64,000 bases of DNA from Hetaerina americana (lineage: Eukaryota > Arthropoda > Insecta > Odonata > Calopterygidae). Shown one piece after another: positions 20,657 to 30,113 of the stretch; the first letter of the stretch is position 1; every line of letters starts with the position of its first letter. The DNA lies in NCBI GenBank assembly GCA_022747635.1, contig JAKTNV010000178.1, positions 442,958 through 506,957 on the forward strand, read 5' to 3'. Under the pieces are notes generated by a model that ran no database searches, was not told where the DNA came from, and saw nothing but the letters and a program-made list of their open reading frames with translations. The position numbers and the translations under genes were made by a program.

Positions 20657-23600
20657 TCCCCGGACTACAACCTTGACGTGGTGGAAGGGCTTGTGCGTTC
20701 CGATGACCCCTAGAGCTGTGCTGGCGGGAGTAATAATTATTGCTCCTGGTAGGGTCACCCATGCCAGATAGGTCGAAGGTTAGGAGCCAGACGAAAGGTA
20801 GTCCACGCAGCGTCTGTTCCTCGATGAGGCGGCTGCAATGGCGTCTGACCCCAGTGGGGCGGCCAGTAAGTGATGGTGTCACGTTAAAAAAACTACTGAG
20901 GAATATATTGATATCCCACGAAGCTAAAGTTCTTCTTAGGATCATAAACAAAAGGATAGAGAGTAGGGCAAATGATTACTTAGGGGATGATCGGTTTTGG
21001 TTTAGGAAGGGGAGAGGTACGCGTGATTCCATTGCAGTAATGAGATTATTAATCGAGAGGAATATAGAACACAACCAGGAGGTATTTGCCTGTTTCGTAG
21101 ATTTCGAAAAAGCGTTTGATAGAGTGAATTGGGAAAAACTAATGAATATTCTGCAGACAATAGGAATAGATTGGAGGGAAAGGAGGCGAATCCGCAACCT
21201 GTACATTTCTCAGACTGCTCAGGTGCGAGTGGGGAACGGGGAGTCCGGTTGGGCAGTGTTAGGAAGAGGTGTAAGGCAGGGTTGCCCATTATCACCGTTG
21301 CTGTTCAACCTGTATGCAGAGGAAATGATCAAAGAGGCATGGGAAGAACTGGTGGTAGGATTGAAGGTGGGCGGGGAATTCGTAAAATCAGTTAGGTTTG
21401 CTGATGACCAAGCTTTAGTTTGTCAGTCAGCCAAGGGGTTACAAGCATTGCTGAGTGAATTGGAAATTCAGTGCGACAGGTATGGGATGAGAATCAATAT
21501 TAACAAAACAAAGGTTATGCGATTTTCTAGAAAGAAAAAGCCTAAGCTTAACATTAAAATAGGAGGGCAAAAACTAGAGCAGGTAGAACAGTTTACGTAT
21601 CTCGGTAGTGTTTTGGACCAAAACGGTCAAAGTAGCAGGGACGTAAGGAGAAGAATTGCGCTAGGCAAAGAGGCTTTCACAAGGAGGAGGGAGTTGATGA
21701 AGGAGACGTTGAGTAAGGATGTTAAGAAAAGACTCGTAAAAACTTTGATATGTAGCGTAGCTATGTACGGCGCGGAAACGTGGTCATTGAAGCAGGAGGA
21801 TAGACGTAGACTGGAGGCTTTTGAAATGTGGGCATGGAGAAGAATGGAGAAGGTGAAATGGACAGAGAAGAAAACAAACGAGGAAGTACTTGGTATGGTG
21901 GGCGAAGACAGGGGTTTGTTGGGAGCAATCCTATGGAGGCAGGAAAAGTGGCTGAAGGGGGTATTGACCGGCAGCGGGATGTTGAAGACTGTAATTGAGG
22001 GGAGAATGTAAGACAAACGAGGAAAGGGAAGGAACAGGATAGGGATGTTGGACGGGATGAAGGGAGGAAGAAAGTACTCAGAGCTGAAGAGGGACCTGAT
22101 GTAAAGTAGGATGTTGTGTTTTGCTGGGGGTCACAAATTATTTAATTAGTAATTATGTCCATCCAAAAACCTACCTTATCCGGTAGATTACCTAATAATA
22201 ATAATATATATATATAAAAATATATATATATATATATTCATATAAATAAATAAATAAATATATATCGTCGAAATGGAACACTCTTCGGCGAAAAACAAAT
22301 ACATAAAACGCATATAGATTTTTAAAACATGGAAATACAAAGAAACACTCACATATGTAGTTTTGACGTTTCGACCGTGATCATTAGATTCTGATGATGA
22401 CGGTCGTGCCGTCGACCCGTCAAGACTACATATGTGAGTGTCCTTCCTTTTTGTTTCTATGTTTTAAAAATATATAGCTGCGTTCATATATATATATAAA
22501 GAGTGCGGCGCTTATCTCCGGACAAATTTCAATTTGAATTTCCCGCCGATTAGTAGTTCCACTGGAGGTCGCGTTTGGCGTTCTTGAAAGATATAGGCAT
22601 CTAGTAAACAGTCATAATCTCAAAATGGCCGAGATGTTACGTACAAGTGCAGAGTAGAATCAAAGAGCCGCTATTATCGAAAGTGTTTGCGCTGGTCGTT
22701 CGCCAAGTGAAATAGTTAATGTGTTTCAAAAATCTATATCTCTGTTTATATATATGAATCGTGCATTTGCAAAACGCTGTAAATGCCAAAATTGGAAAAT
22801 ATAAGTTTTCATACTAAAACACGTCGTAAAAGCCATATCTTTCTTTGGCAATAAAGTTTGTCTGGATAGTGCTAATTCTAGCGGGAGAAAACCGAACTAG
22901 AAGTAGCATTACATGTCAAAACGTTGTAAAGTCCTGTCTGCAACAACGTGGAAATTAGCTGTTCCATTGTTAGTGTGACATACGACAACGATCTACACCA
23001 TCGACAAACTGACGCTACCTTTAAAGCAAGGGCGATGATGAAAAAAATGCTAAATCTTCGGATACATATGTCATAACATTTGCTTTACGGCAGCAAATGT
23101 ACATCCCACTCTGAGATGTACTATTCTCAACAAGTTGCTGTGCTGTAACTTCAGTAGCCACGGCAGTGTTACTGGAACTGGTTGCATGTGTATTTGGCCG
23201 GATAACTTTAGTGGAAGGGGCTCCCAATAAAAATTCATACACACACACACACACACACACAATCACACTAGCGGCTTTGACCGGTACCTTCGGATCAATT
23301 TATCGGAAAAACTGTAACTGGACTTAATTCATATTATAGGCATTTTCATGTACGTGTGTAGTGGTAGTGTTGTGTGCGTGATCATATAAATATGTCTTAA
23401 AAGAATAATAGTTTTTATTAGCATACAACCCAATCCTGAAATACTACTATGATAGCAAACATTAAAGAATTTAATTTTATCATTCTTGCAATAATATTAT
23501 GTACCACATTGTTTGACCTTTATTACCCTAAAGTTTTATACGGGTACACAAAATTTGTAGTCTTGCCATTTTTCTCAAAACTTAGTCTTCCTCATTCTCT

Positions 23601-26600
23601 AATACCGCATAACTTTTGTAATTTTTAAAATGGTTCTAATCCTATATTCGTACCACACTGACTTTCTAATATGTTAATTGCTTACCCTTTCGTGACACTC
23701 TGACTAAAGATTGACTGACTAAAGATCTGACTGAAAACGGATTTTACTAACTCCACATTGACTTTCCATTTCTATCCTCTATTCCTCCCACGCCTCTATT
23801 ACGTGGAGAAAATGGTGAAAGAGCACGATTTTATTAATGATTTAGAATGAAGATTTTCCGGGAATTTTCAAACCAAATTGCAAAACGTAACCTATACACG
23901 GCAACAATAACAAAACTAGCAAAAAAACTACTCAACATTTTGAAGAGGGAAATCTTATACAGATACTCTGGCAAACAAGCATGAAATAAAACTGGAAAAA
24001 AATGTAAGAATTTTTTTGGAGAGTATTATTTATGGTTTCATAGGACAGAAAGAGAATGATAATGGAGTAGGGGAGTTATAAAATCCGGTTACAATCCGAT
24101 TATTTGCACTATATTTCTTCGAAAAGGCTCTCTGATGCGATGGTACCGAATATTCAGAAGCGGGACGTTGCGAAATTATTGGAAACGGAGAATGGAATGT
24201 AGAACTAAGACTGTCCATGAACACACATTGGGCACTCGTAAAAATACGAGGTCGTATCGGGGGACCAATAATGTGTTTATTCACTCCAGAAGAATCGCAC
24301 TGCGAACATTTCCTAGGGGTAACTCGAGACGGCCAGGGAGATAAAAAAACGCTGACTCAGCTGGAGGGGTCGATCTCCCTAGATAAGGACACGTGGAGGT
24401 CCATAGTAATATGATGGGAGGAGAACTGGAAAGGAAGACATTTTTCCGGAGGGACAAACAAAACGCTCAGAGCACAGAACGTGTTCAAAGAGTGACCAAA
24501 TTACAGCTTTCACGCTTGAGCAACTCATTAATCATTACTCTGATGCTTAGACCACTGCGGCGCAACTTTTTACCCTACGGATATTTCACGAACTTTTTGG
24601 CATTAGGAAATTTTAGGTCAAAGTAGAAATCACATTATAAATTTGATTTTGTTGCATTGGTAGATAATTAGAAATATGAAAAACTTTTAATTGTATTTCA
24701 AAGCACTCTACTTATTTCAAATGTAGGCTTCAGACGGTTCCTAACAATTATCTACCAACGAGTATCGCGAGAAGATCCTATTTCTTTGCCCTACATCATT
24801 TATTTCTTCATCTATTCACGACTTTTGTCTGCCTTCTTGCTGTCTAGAAACCCAATTTTTTCCTTCCACTTTCCTAATTACCCAGGGTCCTCTCTTCTAT
24901 CAAGGTCTCATAACATCCCACTACCTTTCAGTATTTTCTTCATTCATTTTTTCTTCCTTTTTCGGATTTCCGCCAGGGGTCATCTCCTCTCTTCGCCCAC
25001 CCTATTTGAAAACTCCAGCGTTCATCTTCCCTTCTGTCCAACTTATTTTCTCCATTCGCCGCCACACACCCACATCTAAAAACCCTCCAACTCTTCGCTC
25101 TCCTCTTCCTCCTTACCTCGAAGACCAGATCTCACATCCATAAATCGCTACCAATTGGAAAGTATTCTCCGCACTATTACTTGAGCATGACCTTCAAGAC
25201 CTTCAACCTTCGAGATAACCTCATCAAATTTTAAAAGTAAATTTTGAAAGTAAATTTTGAAAGACATTTATGATCGGCTTTGGGAATTGTTTAATGTTAA
25301 AAAACCATTGGCATAACGCCTCTGTCGTTTGATATTGCTTAATTCTTTTTCTTCACTCCTGTGAACACATTCCCTAATGTCCACATAAATATTCATGTCC
25401 ATTAAAAAAAAACTTGTCTAAGGCTTAAATTCGGAGTTCATTGATTAGAGCAAGTAGAGCATATTTACCAAGTTACCACTTGGAAGTGTGTTTGAACAAT
25501 ACTATATGATCAAATTAGCAAGGATAAGAAGAAGAATTGCGTTAGGCAAAAAGCTTTAATTAGGAGGAGAGAATTGATGACAGAGACGTCGAATCAGGTT
25601 GTTTTGAAAAGATTAGTGAAAACTATATCTTTGAAGCTTGGTTTTGTATGACGCTAAAACATAACCGCTCAAGCAAGATTATAGACGAAGAATTTGAGAT
25701 AAGGACGCCTGGCGGACGGAAAAGTTAAAAATAAATGGAAAAGAAGAAAAACGAAGAAGTACTCGGCATGGAGGGAGCAGCTAGAGGATTTCTGGGAGAA
25801 ATCCCAAAGATCCAGGAAAAGAATGGGCATGTTGGAAGGAATGAAGGGAGGAGAAAGGAATGAAGGGAGGGGAAATGAATGAAGGGAATTTAAGAACAGT
25901 TTAACGTTAGCGTAGGGTGTCAGGTAGTGTCCATCCAAAACATACTTTAAACGGTAATTACCAAGTAATATTAATAATGGTTTAAAAACATGCTTTTCTG
26001 GAAAATATCTCGTGGTCCACTGTTGTCCGCCGCTGGGAGGTTTACTGCATAAAGATAGAGGGAAGGAGGGTAAGAGGGGGGTTATTTTGAGCTGAAGCAC
26101 AAAGTGGGAGGTAGTCGGACAGAGCACTAGACCTAGGAAAGGGCTTGCGGGTGGATGGGATAAGCGTTAACGGACGAAGGATGCACGTCGCCCCGAAAGA
26201 AGGCTACAGGGTACGTCGAGTGTCGACTTGCGACCCTTGAGAAATACGAGGGGTAGTTAAAGAGCGGTTGACAGGGAAAGCTGAAGACCTTAGGAAAGTG
26301 TTTAGGACCCAGATACTTGACCCCTCCCTTGGTCAAAGGCCCCCCGCGTTCTGGAGCCGAAGGGTTCTATGGGGGGGGGGGAGGAAACAAGGAGAACCGA
26401 GGATAGGAGGAGGCAGGGGGCAGAAGGAGGGACTGACTTATTTCTGTGAAATGAAGTTGCTTGGGAAGTTATGGGGAGGCAGCTGTGAACAGTCCTTCGT
26501 CGCAAGGAGAAAAACGTCTGGGCTTTGCACATTCCGGAAATTCTGGCTTTTCTAATGCACCCACTTTTTTTAAACCTCTGGGTAAGGGCTGTTGAATGAT

Positions 26601-28708
26601 TGGATGGCACTTGATTCTTTTGACTATCGCAAGATATATGTTTGACGGACGGATACGTTAAAAGGCCATATTTATAAAAATTCACATGTTCCTAGGTGCG
26701 CGTCAGAACATTGTTTCAGCTTTGCCCTATATAGCACGCAGAGACGTTCCCTAAAATTAATCAGTATGAGCCAGATTTGCATCTATAAGACAGCTTTCAT
26801 CTTTCGCGATGCACAGGAAATTTTCGAGGGCAACGTGGGATGGGGTGAATGGGGTAAAATGATGCCCCAAGGGGTTTGGGAAGGATGTCAGCAGGTCCAT
26901 AAAGGGAGGCTGCCTAAGGAATGACATTCAGGAAAAACGTTGGAGGAATTAACCTCATTCATTAAGAGGGTTGGTACAATTTTTTTCTTTAGAGTTTTTT
27001 CATTACATGGGTCTTATTAACCGTATTGCTGGGAGATAGTAATGATTGTCTAGAATTCTCAATTGAATTAGTTGGTGAGAGAGCTAGATTGATGAAGTTT
27101 TGTATCAATGGGCGGAAAGGAGCACGTTCGTATGCAAAGTGACGTTAGATTGATGGGATCGGTGTATCCAGCAATGATTGGTTTCCTATAAACGACAAAG
27201 ATGCGCCTTCCAGTTATACATGGAAATGCTTAGGCCTAGGAAACTGATGTCTCATCATCACTGTATCTATTTCATTTCTAAGATTGGCTTACTGTAGCCT
27301 TCCATTTTTCTCTTTTCAGTGTTAATCCCCTTTCACCCCCTGATAGCATTGCTGTTTTATATCTTCCTTCATTCACCCTAATCCAATGAGTCTCTTGGTC
27401 TTCCTCGTGGGATCTCCCCTTCAACTTTCCCTTCTATTCTGTTTAGAACTAATTCATTGTGCCTCAAAGCATGTCCAATCCATCTAGTTCGATGAATTGG
27501 TACCCACATTTAAAGGGAAAGTAAACTCTCCACTGAATTGGATAGCATAATAATCACTTTGAAACGAAATTCTATTCACGACAATTGAAGCATACTAGTA
27601 TGCTTCAATTGTCAATTCTTCAAGTATTTCCCTAGCTTCAATCAAGTATTTCCCTGGAGTTTCAGCTGTCTCTCTCTTCCCCATTTCAGAGGACCCAGAA
27701 AAAAATTATATCTTTTCAATCATAGTTTATCCCAAATATTTAGTTTTCTTCTTTCCGGTAATAGTACTATCGCTGTTTCCCCTCATTAATAACACCTTTA
27801 TTGTTTGGGTCACAGTTTCTACTAGCAGTATCCACGAAAAAGATAGGAACTGTAACAGCTCTACAGATAAACAAGATGGCGAGTTTCAGGAACGGCAATT
27901 TCTGTATAGTTCCAAATAGGGGTCGCCATTTGATGCGAGATTTTCGGAAACATGTCCCTTGAATGAATTTTTTCATGCATGCATGAATATTTTATAAGTT
28001 TATTATAGTCTCAATTAATGTGGTTCTTTTCAATCTCCCACAACTTCAGCTCAAGATGCCAAGACAGCGTGGAAAAAATTGAGGGACGCCCACCGCGATT
28101 TCTTGCGGCGCCACAGCAAAGCAAAGGGACGGAGGGGTCGGAAGAGGACAGTGAACTGGCCGTACCAGAAAGCGATGGAATTCCTGCTCCCTTACATGAC
28201 CAACAGGGTTCCTGAAAACTATCTGAACAGCGTACCGATCGAGAAACTTTGTCGACCACTGAATTGGGAATGCGTGGATTCCCTGGAAGTTGACGACGAA
28301 GCCTCCGTGGCTCAGACGGAGGAGAGCAAGGCGGTGGAGAATACCTCAACCAACTGCGGGGAGCAGCAGTGGGTGGTTCTCGAGAAGTGTAAGGAGGAAT
28401 GCGAGAACAAGGTGCTGGAAGACCAGCAGTCGTTGAGGTCAGATAGGATGTCCAGGAAGATTCGGAATAGGCATTGGAGGTCGTTGCTGAAGAAGTCGCT
28501 GCTAAAAAAAGTGCTGCTTAGGGAAGAGGCCAGTCCTCTTGACAAATTCTTCTCGGCCATGTGCCATGCTACCAAAAGCTATCCCATCGCGTACCAGGTG
28601 GAGGTTAAAAGGGTGCTCTTCACGGTCGTGACGGGCATCGAGGAAAGACTTGGGGTGCCAATGCTCCAGAGCGACGAGAATGGCTGGCAGACTACCGGTG
28701 CGCCATAG
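19410..28708 (+). CDS. MADF-BESS domain protein, three coding exons
   Basis: A host gene of the Adf-1/MADF-BESS family, probably a nuclear DNA-binding transcription regulator. Coding exons 19410-19419, 19509-19655 and 28050-28708 give 271 residues. Both introns are phase 1 with GT-AG ends, and the joined frame is uninterrupted. The MADF domain spans about residues 12-102, with FIRMIRKNPCLYN at the start, AWKRIAETFG in the middle, AWKKLRDAHRDFLRR across the second splice junction and WPYQKAMEFLLPYM at its end. A basic segment (about 182-210) and a BESS-like motif (about 217-252, DKFFSAM followed by the VEVKRVL helix) close the protein. BESS motifs mediate protein-protein contacts. The ATG has A at -3 and G at +4. 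The frame stays open upstream, so a longer N-terminus is possible. Intron 1 is 89 nt. Intron 2 is 8.4 kb and full of LINE, mariner and Penelope-like debris. The exact gene name cannot be given from sequence alone, as the family is large in insects. Confidence 0.88.
19985..20450 (+). mobile_element. LINE-D, internally deleted and decayed
   Basis: Begins with tctttcaaagcgttttcgcc, matching LINE-D at 4.40 kb, then jumps to sequence matching 5.85-6.05 kb (ttgggaatcactca and the block ccccatcgtaatatg). About 1.3 kb is missing between the two parts. It lies in intron 2 of the MADF-BESS gene. Confidence 0.65.
20555..20650. repeat. (TA)n microsatellite
   Basis: About 95 bp of TA repeats with a short GTGTGCGTATG interruption. 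It directly abuts the 5' end of a LINE-A copy. Confidence 0.95.
20657..22195 (+). mobile_element. LINE-A with internal deletion
   Basis: The 5' end (tccccggactacaacc) and the 3' end (cggtagattacctaa) match the full-length copy. The part equivalent to 16064-17894 of that copy, about 1.83 kb with the whole endonuclease and the front of the reverse transcriptase, is missing. The junction lies at about 20907 (gaggaatat|attgatatccc). Both ends abut (TA)n, so a target duplication cannot be recognised. It is located in intron 2 of the MADF-BESS gene, in the same orientation as the gene. Confidence 0.9.
20740..22011 (+). CDS. Fusion frame: LINE-A small upstream ORF joined to reverse transcriptase core
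   Basis: A 423-codon open frame. Residues 1 to about 54 are the small basic upstream ORF of LINE-A, and from about residue 58 the frame continues in the reverse transcriptase. FVDFEKAFD (119-127), RQGCPLSP (179-186) and FADD (220-223) are present, so the catalytic triad is kept. The N-terminal fingers of the polymerase and the endonuclease are lost. A G-to-A type change near the end (GRM then stop) removes the last 30 or so residues found in the full-length copy. It could be translated if expressed from the element promoter or intron, but target nicking would have to come from elsewhere. Confidence 0.75.
   Translation: MLLVGSPMPDRSKVRSQTKGSPRSVCSSMRRLQWRLTPVGRPVSDGVTLKKLLRNILISHEAKVLLRIINKRIESRANDYLGDDRFWFRKGRGTRDSIAVMRLLIERNIEHNQEVFACFVDFEKAFDRVNWEKLMNILQTIGIDWRERRRIRNLYISQTAQVRVGNGESGWAVLGRGVRQGCPLSPLLFNLYAEEMIKEAWEELVVGLKVGGEFVKSVRFADDQALVCQSAKGLQALLSELEIQCDRYGMRININKTKVMRFSRKKKPKLNIKIGGQKLEQVEQFTYLGSVLDQNGQSSRDVRRRIALGKEAFTRRRELMKETLSKDVKKRLVKTLICSVAMYGAETWSLKQEDRRRLEAFEMWAWRRMEKVKWTEKKTNEEVLGMVGEDRGLLGAILWRQEKWLKGVLTGSGMLKTVIEGRM
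22196..22260. repeat. (TAA)n and (TA)n microsatellite
   Basis: Starts with the TAATAATAAT tail of the LINE-A copy and continues as TA and TAAA repeats. Confidence 0.9.
22309..22483. repeat. Inverted repeat, Penelope-like end with hammerhead-like module
   Basis: Arms of about 60 nt (22309-22368 and 22419-22483, roughly 85% complementary) surround about 50 nt. Each arm read outward contains a GTCAAnACTACATATGTGAG stretch. The right half carries CTGATGA (22391-22397), one T, a 5-bp stem gacgg/ccgtc with a 5-nt loop, and then GA, a decayed GAAA. The left half has the related ctaatga and gtcgaaacgtc on the - strand. The locus is embedded in AT-repeat sequence on both sides. The same design is at 29.3 kb. 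Confidence 0.8.
22497..22735 (+). pseudogene. Mariner-like transposase N-terminus, truncated
   Basis: A left terminal segment (gagtgcggcgcttatctccg) is followed at 22625 by a frame that starts MAEMLRTSAE, hits a stop, and continues NQRAAIIESVCAGRSPSEIVN. That is the first helix-turn-helix of a mariner-like transposase. Homology is lost after about 22730, and no matching right end is found in the next kilobase. The lineage differs from the mariners at 34.1 and 40.2 kb, possibly one of the IS630-Tc1-mariner groups with a longer DD spacing, which I cannot test because the catalytic region is absent. Confidence 0.65.
22736..24839. other. Intronic DNA without recognised gene
   Basis: Part of intron 2 of the MADF-BESS gene. 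It contains a (CA)n microsatellite at 23239-23261 and several short frames on both strands with no recognisable domain. Confidence 0.5.
23239..23261. repeat. (CA)n microsatellite
   Basis: An uninterrupted run of about 11 CA units. Confidence 0.95.
24840..25230 (-). mobile_element. LINE-A 3' coding region, decayed
   Basis: Follows the 3' third of LINE-A in order: cataacatcccactacc, tttttcggatttccgcca, ctcttcgcccaccctat, cacacacccacatcta and the ctccaactct block, as at 14.98-15.2 kb. There are many indels. Confidence 0.65.
25515..25980 (+). mobile_element. LINE-A 3' end, decayed
   Basis: From aagaagaattgcgttaggca through gagaattgatgacagagacg to gtccatccaaaacatac and acggtaattaccaagta, matching 21.65-22.19 kb. 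About 100 bp of the C-terminal coding region is lost, and it is full of frameshifts. It lies opposite to its neighbour at 24.84 kb. Confidence 0.75.
25981..27284. other. Intronic DNA without recognised gene
   Basis: Moderately GC-rich and purine-rich around 26.1-26.5 kb with a G run at about 26371-26382. Overlapping frames of 95-152 codons on both strands show no domain and look like a by-product of composition. Confidence 0.4.
27285..27480 (-). mobile_element. LINE-C 3' end
   Basis: On the - strand the cgaggaagaccaagaga block, then gcaatgctatcagggggtg and the terminal cagtaagccaatctta follow the order seen at 43.77-43.90 kb. Confidence 0.65.
27580..27613. repeat. 34-bp perfect palindrome
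   Basis: gacaattgaagcatact and its exact reverse complement lie directly head to head. A short imperfect tandem repeat (tcaagtatttccct twice) follows within 50 bp. Confidence 0.9.
28050..28708 (+). other. MADF-BESS exon 3
   Basis: The acceptor caacttcag|ctcaag lies directly before codons that complete the MADF domain. The exon carries the second half of MADF, an acidic Ser/Thr-rich linker, a basic stretch, the BESS-like motif and the stop codon TAG. There is no AATAAA within 150 nt downstream. A GATAAA about 100 nt past the stop is the nearest candidate polyadenylation signal. Confidence 0.88.
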
Positions 28709-29221
28709 AAACCCGTGATAAGTGTGAAAATGCTAATTTTGGAGGATGTCCATGGTTGCAAGAATGTCAAGTTCTTAACTTTCTGTTTTTTTGCATGCTG
28801 TTTTGACGATAAAGTGAGGATACGGAGCGCGATAGTACTTTGAATATCTTAAAATACATATATTTCATTAATTGTAATCGATTCTGCTGTAAGTACGAAT
28901 ATCGTGAGCGGTTTTACAGGAAGCTCTTCCTTATCATTCGGTTCCTTCATTACTTTCGCAGCTCTAGTGTTCGTTCCTCCATATTTCATTCAAATGTTTT
29001 AACAACTGGGTTCTTTTAGTAGGTCTAAAAGTAACTTCCCCAGACGCCAATCGAGCGACTTTTTGATTGACAGGTAATCAGGAGAAATGGAACCAAAGTT
29101 GCCGTATTTCTCCATGAAAATGTGACGTTCTCCTGTACTCAAAAGCTGAACAAAGTTTCCTCTATTTTTAAAATGGGCTTGGTACGCAAACACACACATG
29201 TGTGTATGTATGTATGCGTGA

Positions 29222-29222
<1 letters not shown>
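28709..29222. other. 3' flank of the MADF-BESS gene
   Basis: Probably the 3' untranslated region and downstream flank, with no further gene seen before the (TA)n tract. Confidence 0.5.

Positions 29223-29286
<64 letters not shown>
29223..29286. repeat. (TA)n microsatellite, left of an inverted repeat
   Basis: About 64 bp of TA repeats ending at the outer end of the following inverted repeat. Confidence 0.95.
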
Positions 29287-29289
<3 letters not shown>

Positions 29290-29521
29290 CACAGTAACAC
29301 ATAATATAGAAACACAAAAAAAGAGAACATTCTTACGTATTTTCTTGATATTTCGACGGAAACAATCCGTCTTCCTCTGAAGATATAGAAGTAATGACAT
29401 TATCATTAATCATTACCTCTATATCTTCAGAGGAAGACGGATTGTTTCCGTCGAAATATCAAGAAAATACGTGTGAGTGTTCTCTTTTTTTGTGTTTCTA
29501 TATTATGTGTTACTGTGTATT
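29286..29521. repeat. Long inverted repeat, Penelope-like ends with hammerhead-like module
   Basis: Two 112-nt arms (29286-29397 and 29410-29521, about 95% complementary by eye) with a 12-nt spacer. In the right arm, read outward, CAGAGGA (29428-29434) is followed by one A, a 6-bp stem gacgga/tccgtc and GAAA (29453-29456). The left arm has the same on the - strand. The outer 40 nt of each arm contain an A/T run and no coding sequence. (TA)n tracts lie on both sides. Structure and module resemble the loci at 22.3 and 30.1-31.0 kb, which suggests mirrored ends of a Penelope-like element. Confidence 0.85.
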
Positions 29522-29556
29522 GTACTATTCGGCACTTCCGTGTTACGTCTATGAAA

Positions 29557-29557
<1 letters not shown>

Positions 29558-29613
<56 letters not shown>
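29558..29613. repeat. (AT)n microsatellite, right of the inverted repeat
   Basis: About 55 bp of AT repeats. A further TA tract lies at 29668-29712. Confidence 0.95.
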
Positions 29614-29617
<4 letters not shown>

Positions 29618-29619
29618 TA

Positions 29620-29662
29620 TATCCTCCAAAACATACCTTAACCGGTAGATTAGTTAAAAAAA
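29620..29662 (+). mobile_element. LINE-A extreme 3' end
   Basis: Only tcctccaaaacataccttaa and ccggtagatta are left, followed by an A-rich tail. It sits between two (TA)n tracts. Confidence 0.7.
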
Positions 29663-29666
29663 GAAA

Positions 29667-29697
<31 letters not shown>

Positions 29698-29712
29698 CAC
29701 ATATATATATAT

Positions 29713-30113
29713 AAGTGTTATGTAACTTTAATATAAAATATATATTTCATGAATACATGGCGGTTTTTAATTTCATTATAACCTTCTAAAATACCATTTA
29801 TACAGTCGCTGTGGTGGATATCATAACCTTTTTGGAGGCTAGGTAAGAAAAATATCGATTGTGGACTTAAGGCGCTGAAGATGCACCCATCCTCAGTGGT
29901 GTTAACCTGTACTTATTTCACATTTCGCTATCAAAAACTAAGTCAAGGAAATTTTGAAAATTGAAATTAATTTTAAATTGAATCTTAATCTTTTATTGAC
30001 GACCGATTTCAAGCATGCCAGGCAATAATTATCACTCCTTAACAAATGTTTGGGACTAGGACACCCAAAAATCAAACGTACACACTGCCTGAACACATTG
30101 CTCGTCACTGAGT
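29713..30113. other. No gene seen
   Basis: AT-rich. The stretch gacgaccgatttcaagcatg near 30000 looks like the end of another retroelement but I cannot assign it. Confidence 0.4.

Noticed and set aside
20508..20951. 147-codon - frame
   Set aside because: Antisense to the LINE-A 5' region and running into the (TA)n tract as an (IY)n run.
26133..26685. Overlapping frames around 26.1-26.7 kb as a hidden exon
   Set aside because: No domain, no consistent splice sites, and frames open on both strands because of local GC richness.
29223..29712. Several frames of 60-135 codons with (IY)n runs
   Set aside because: Translations of TA microsatellites.
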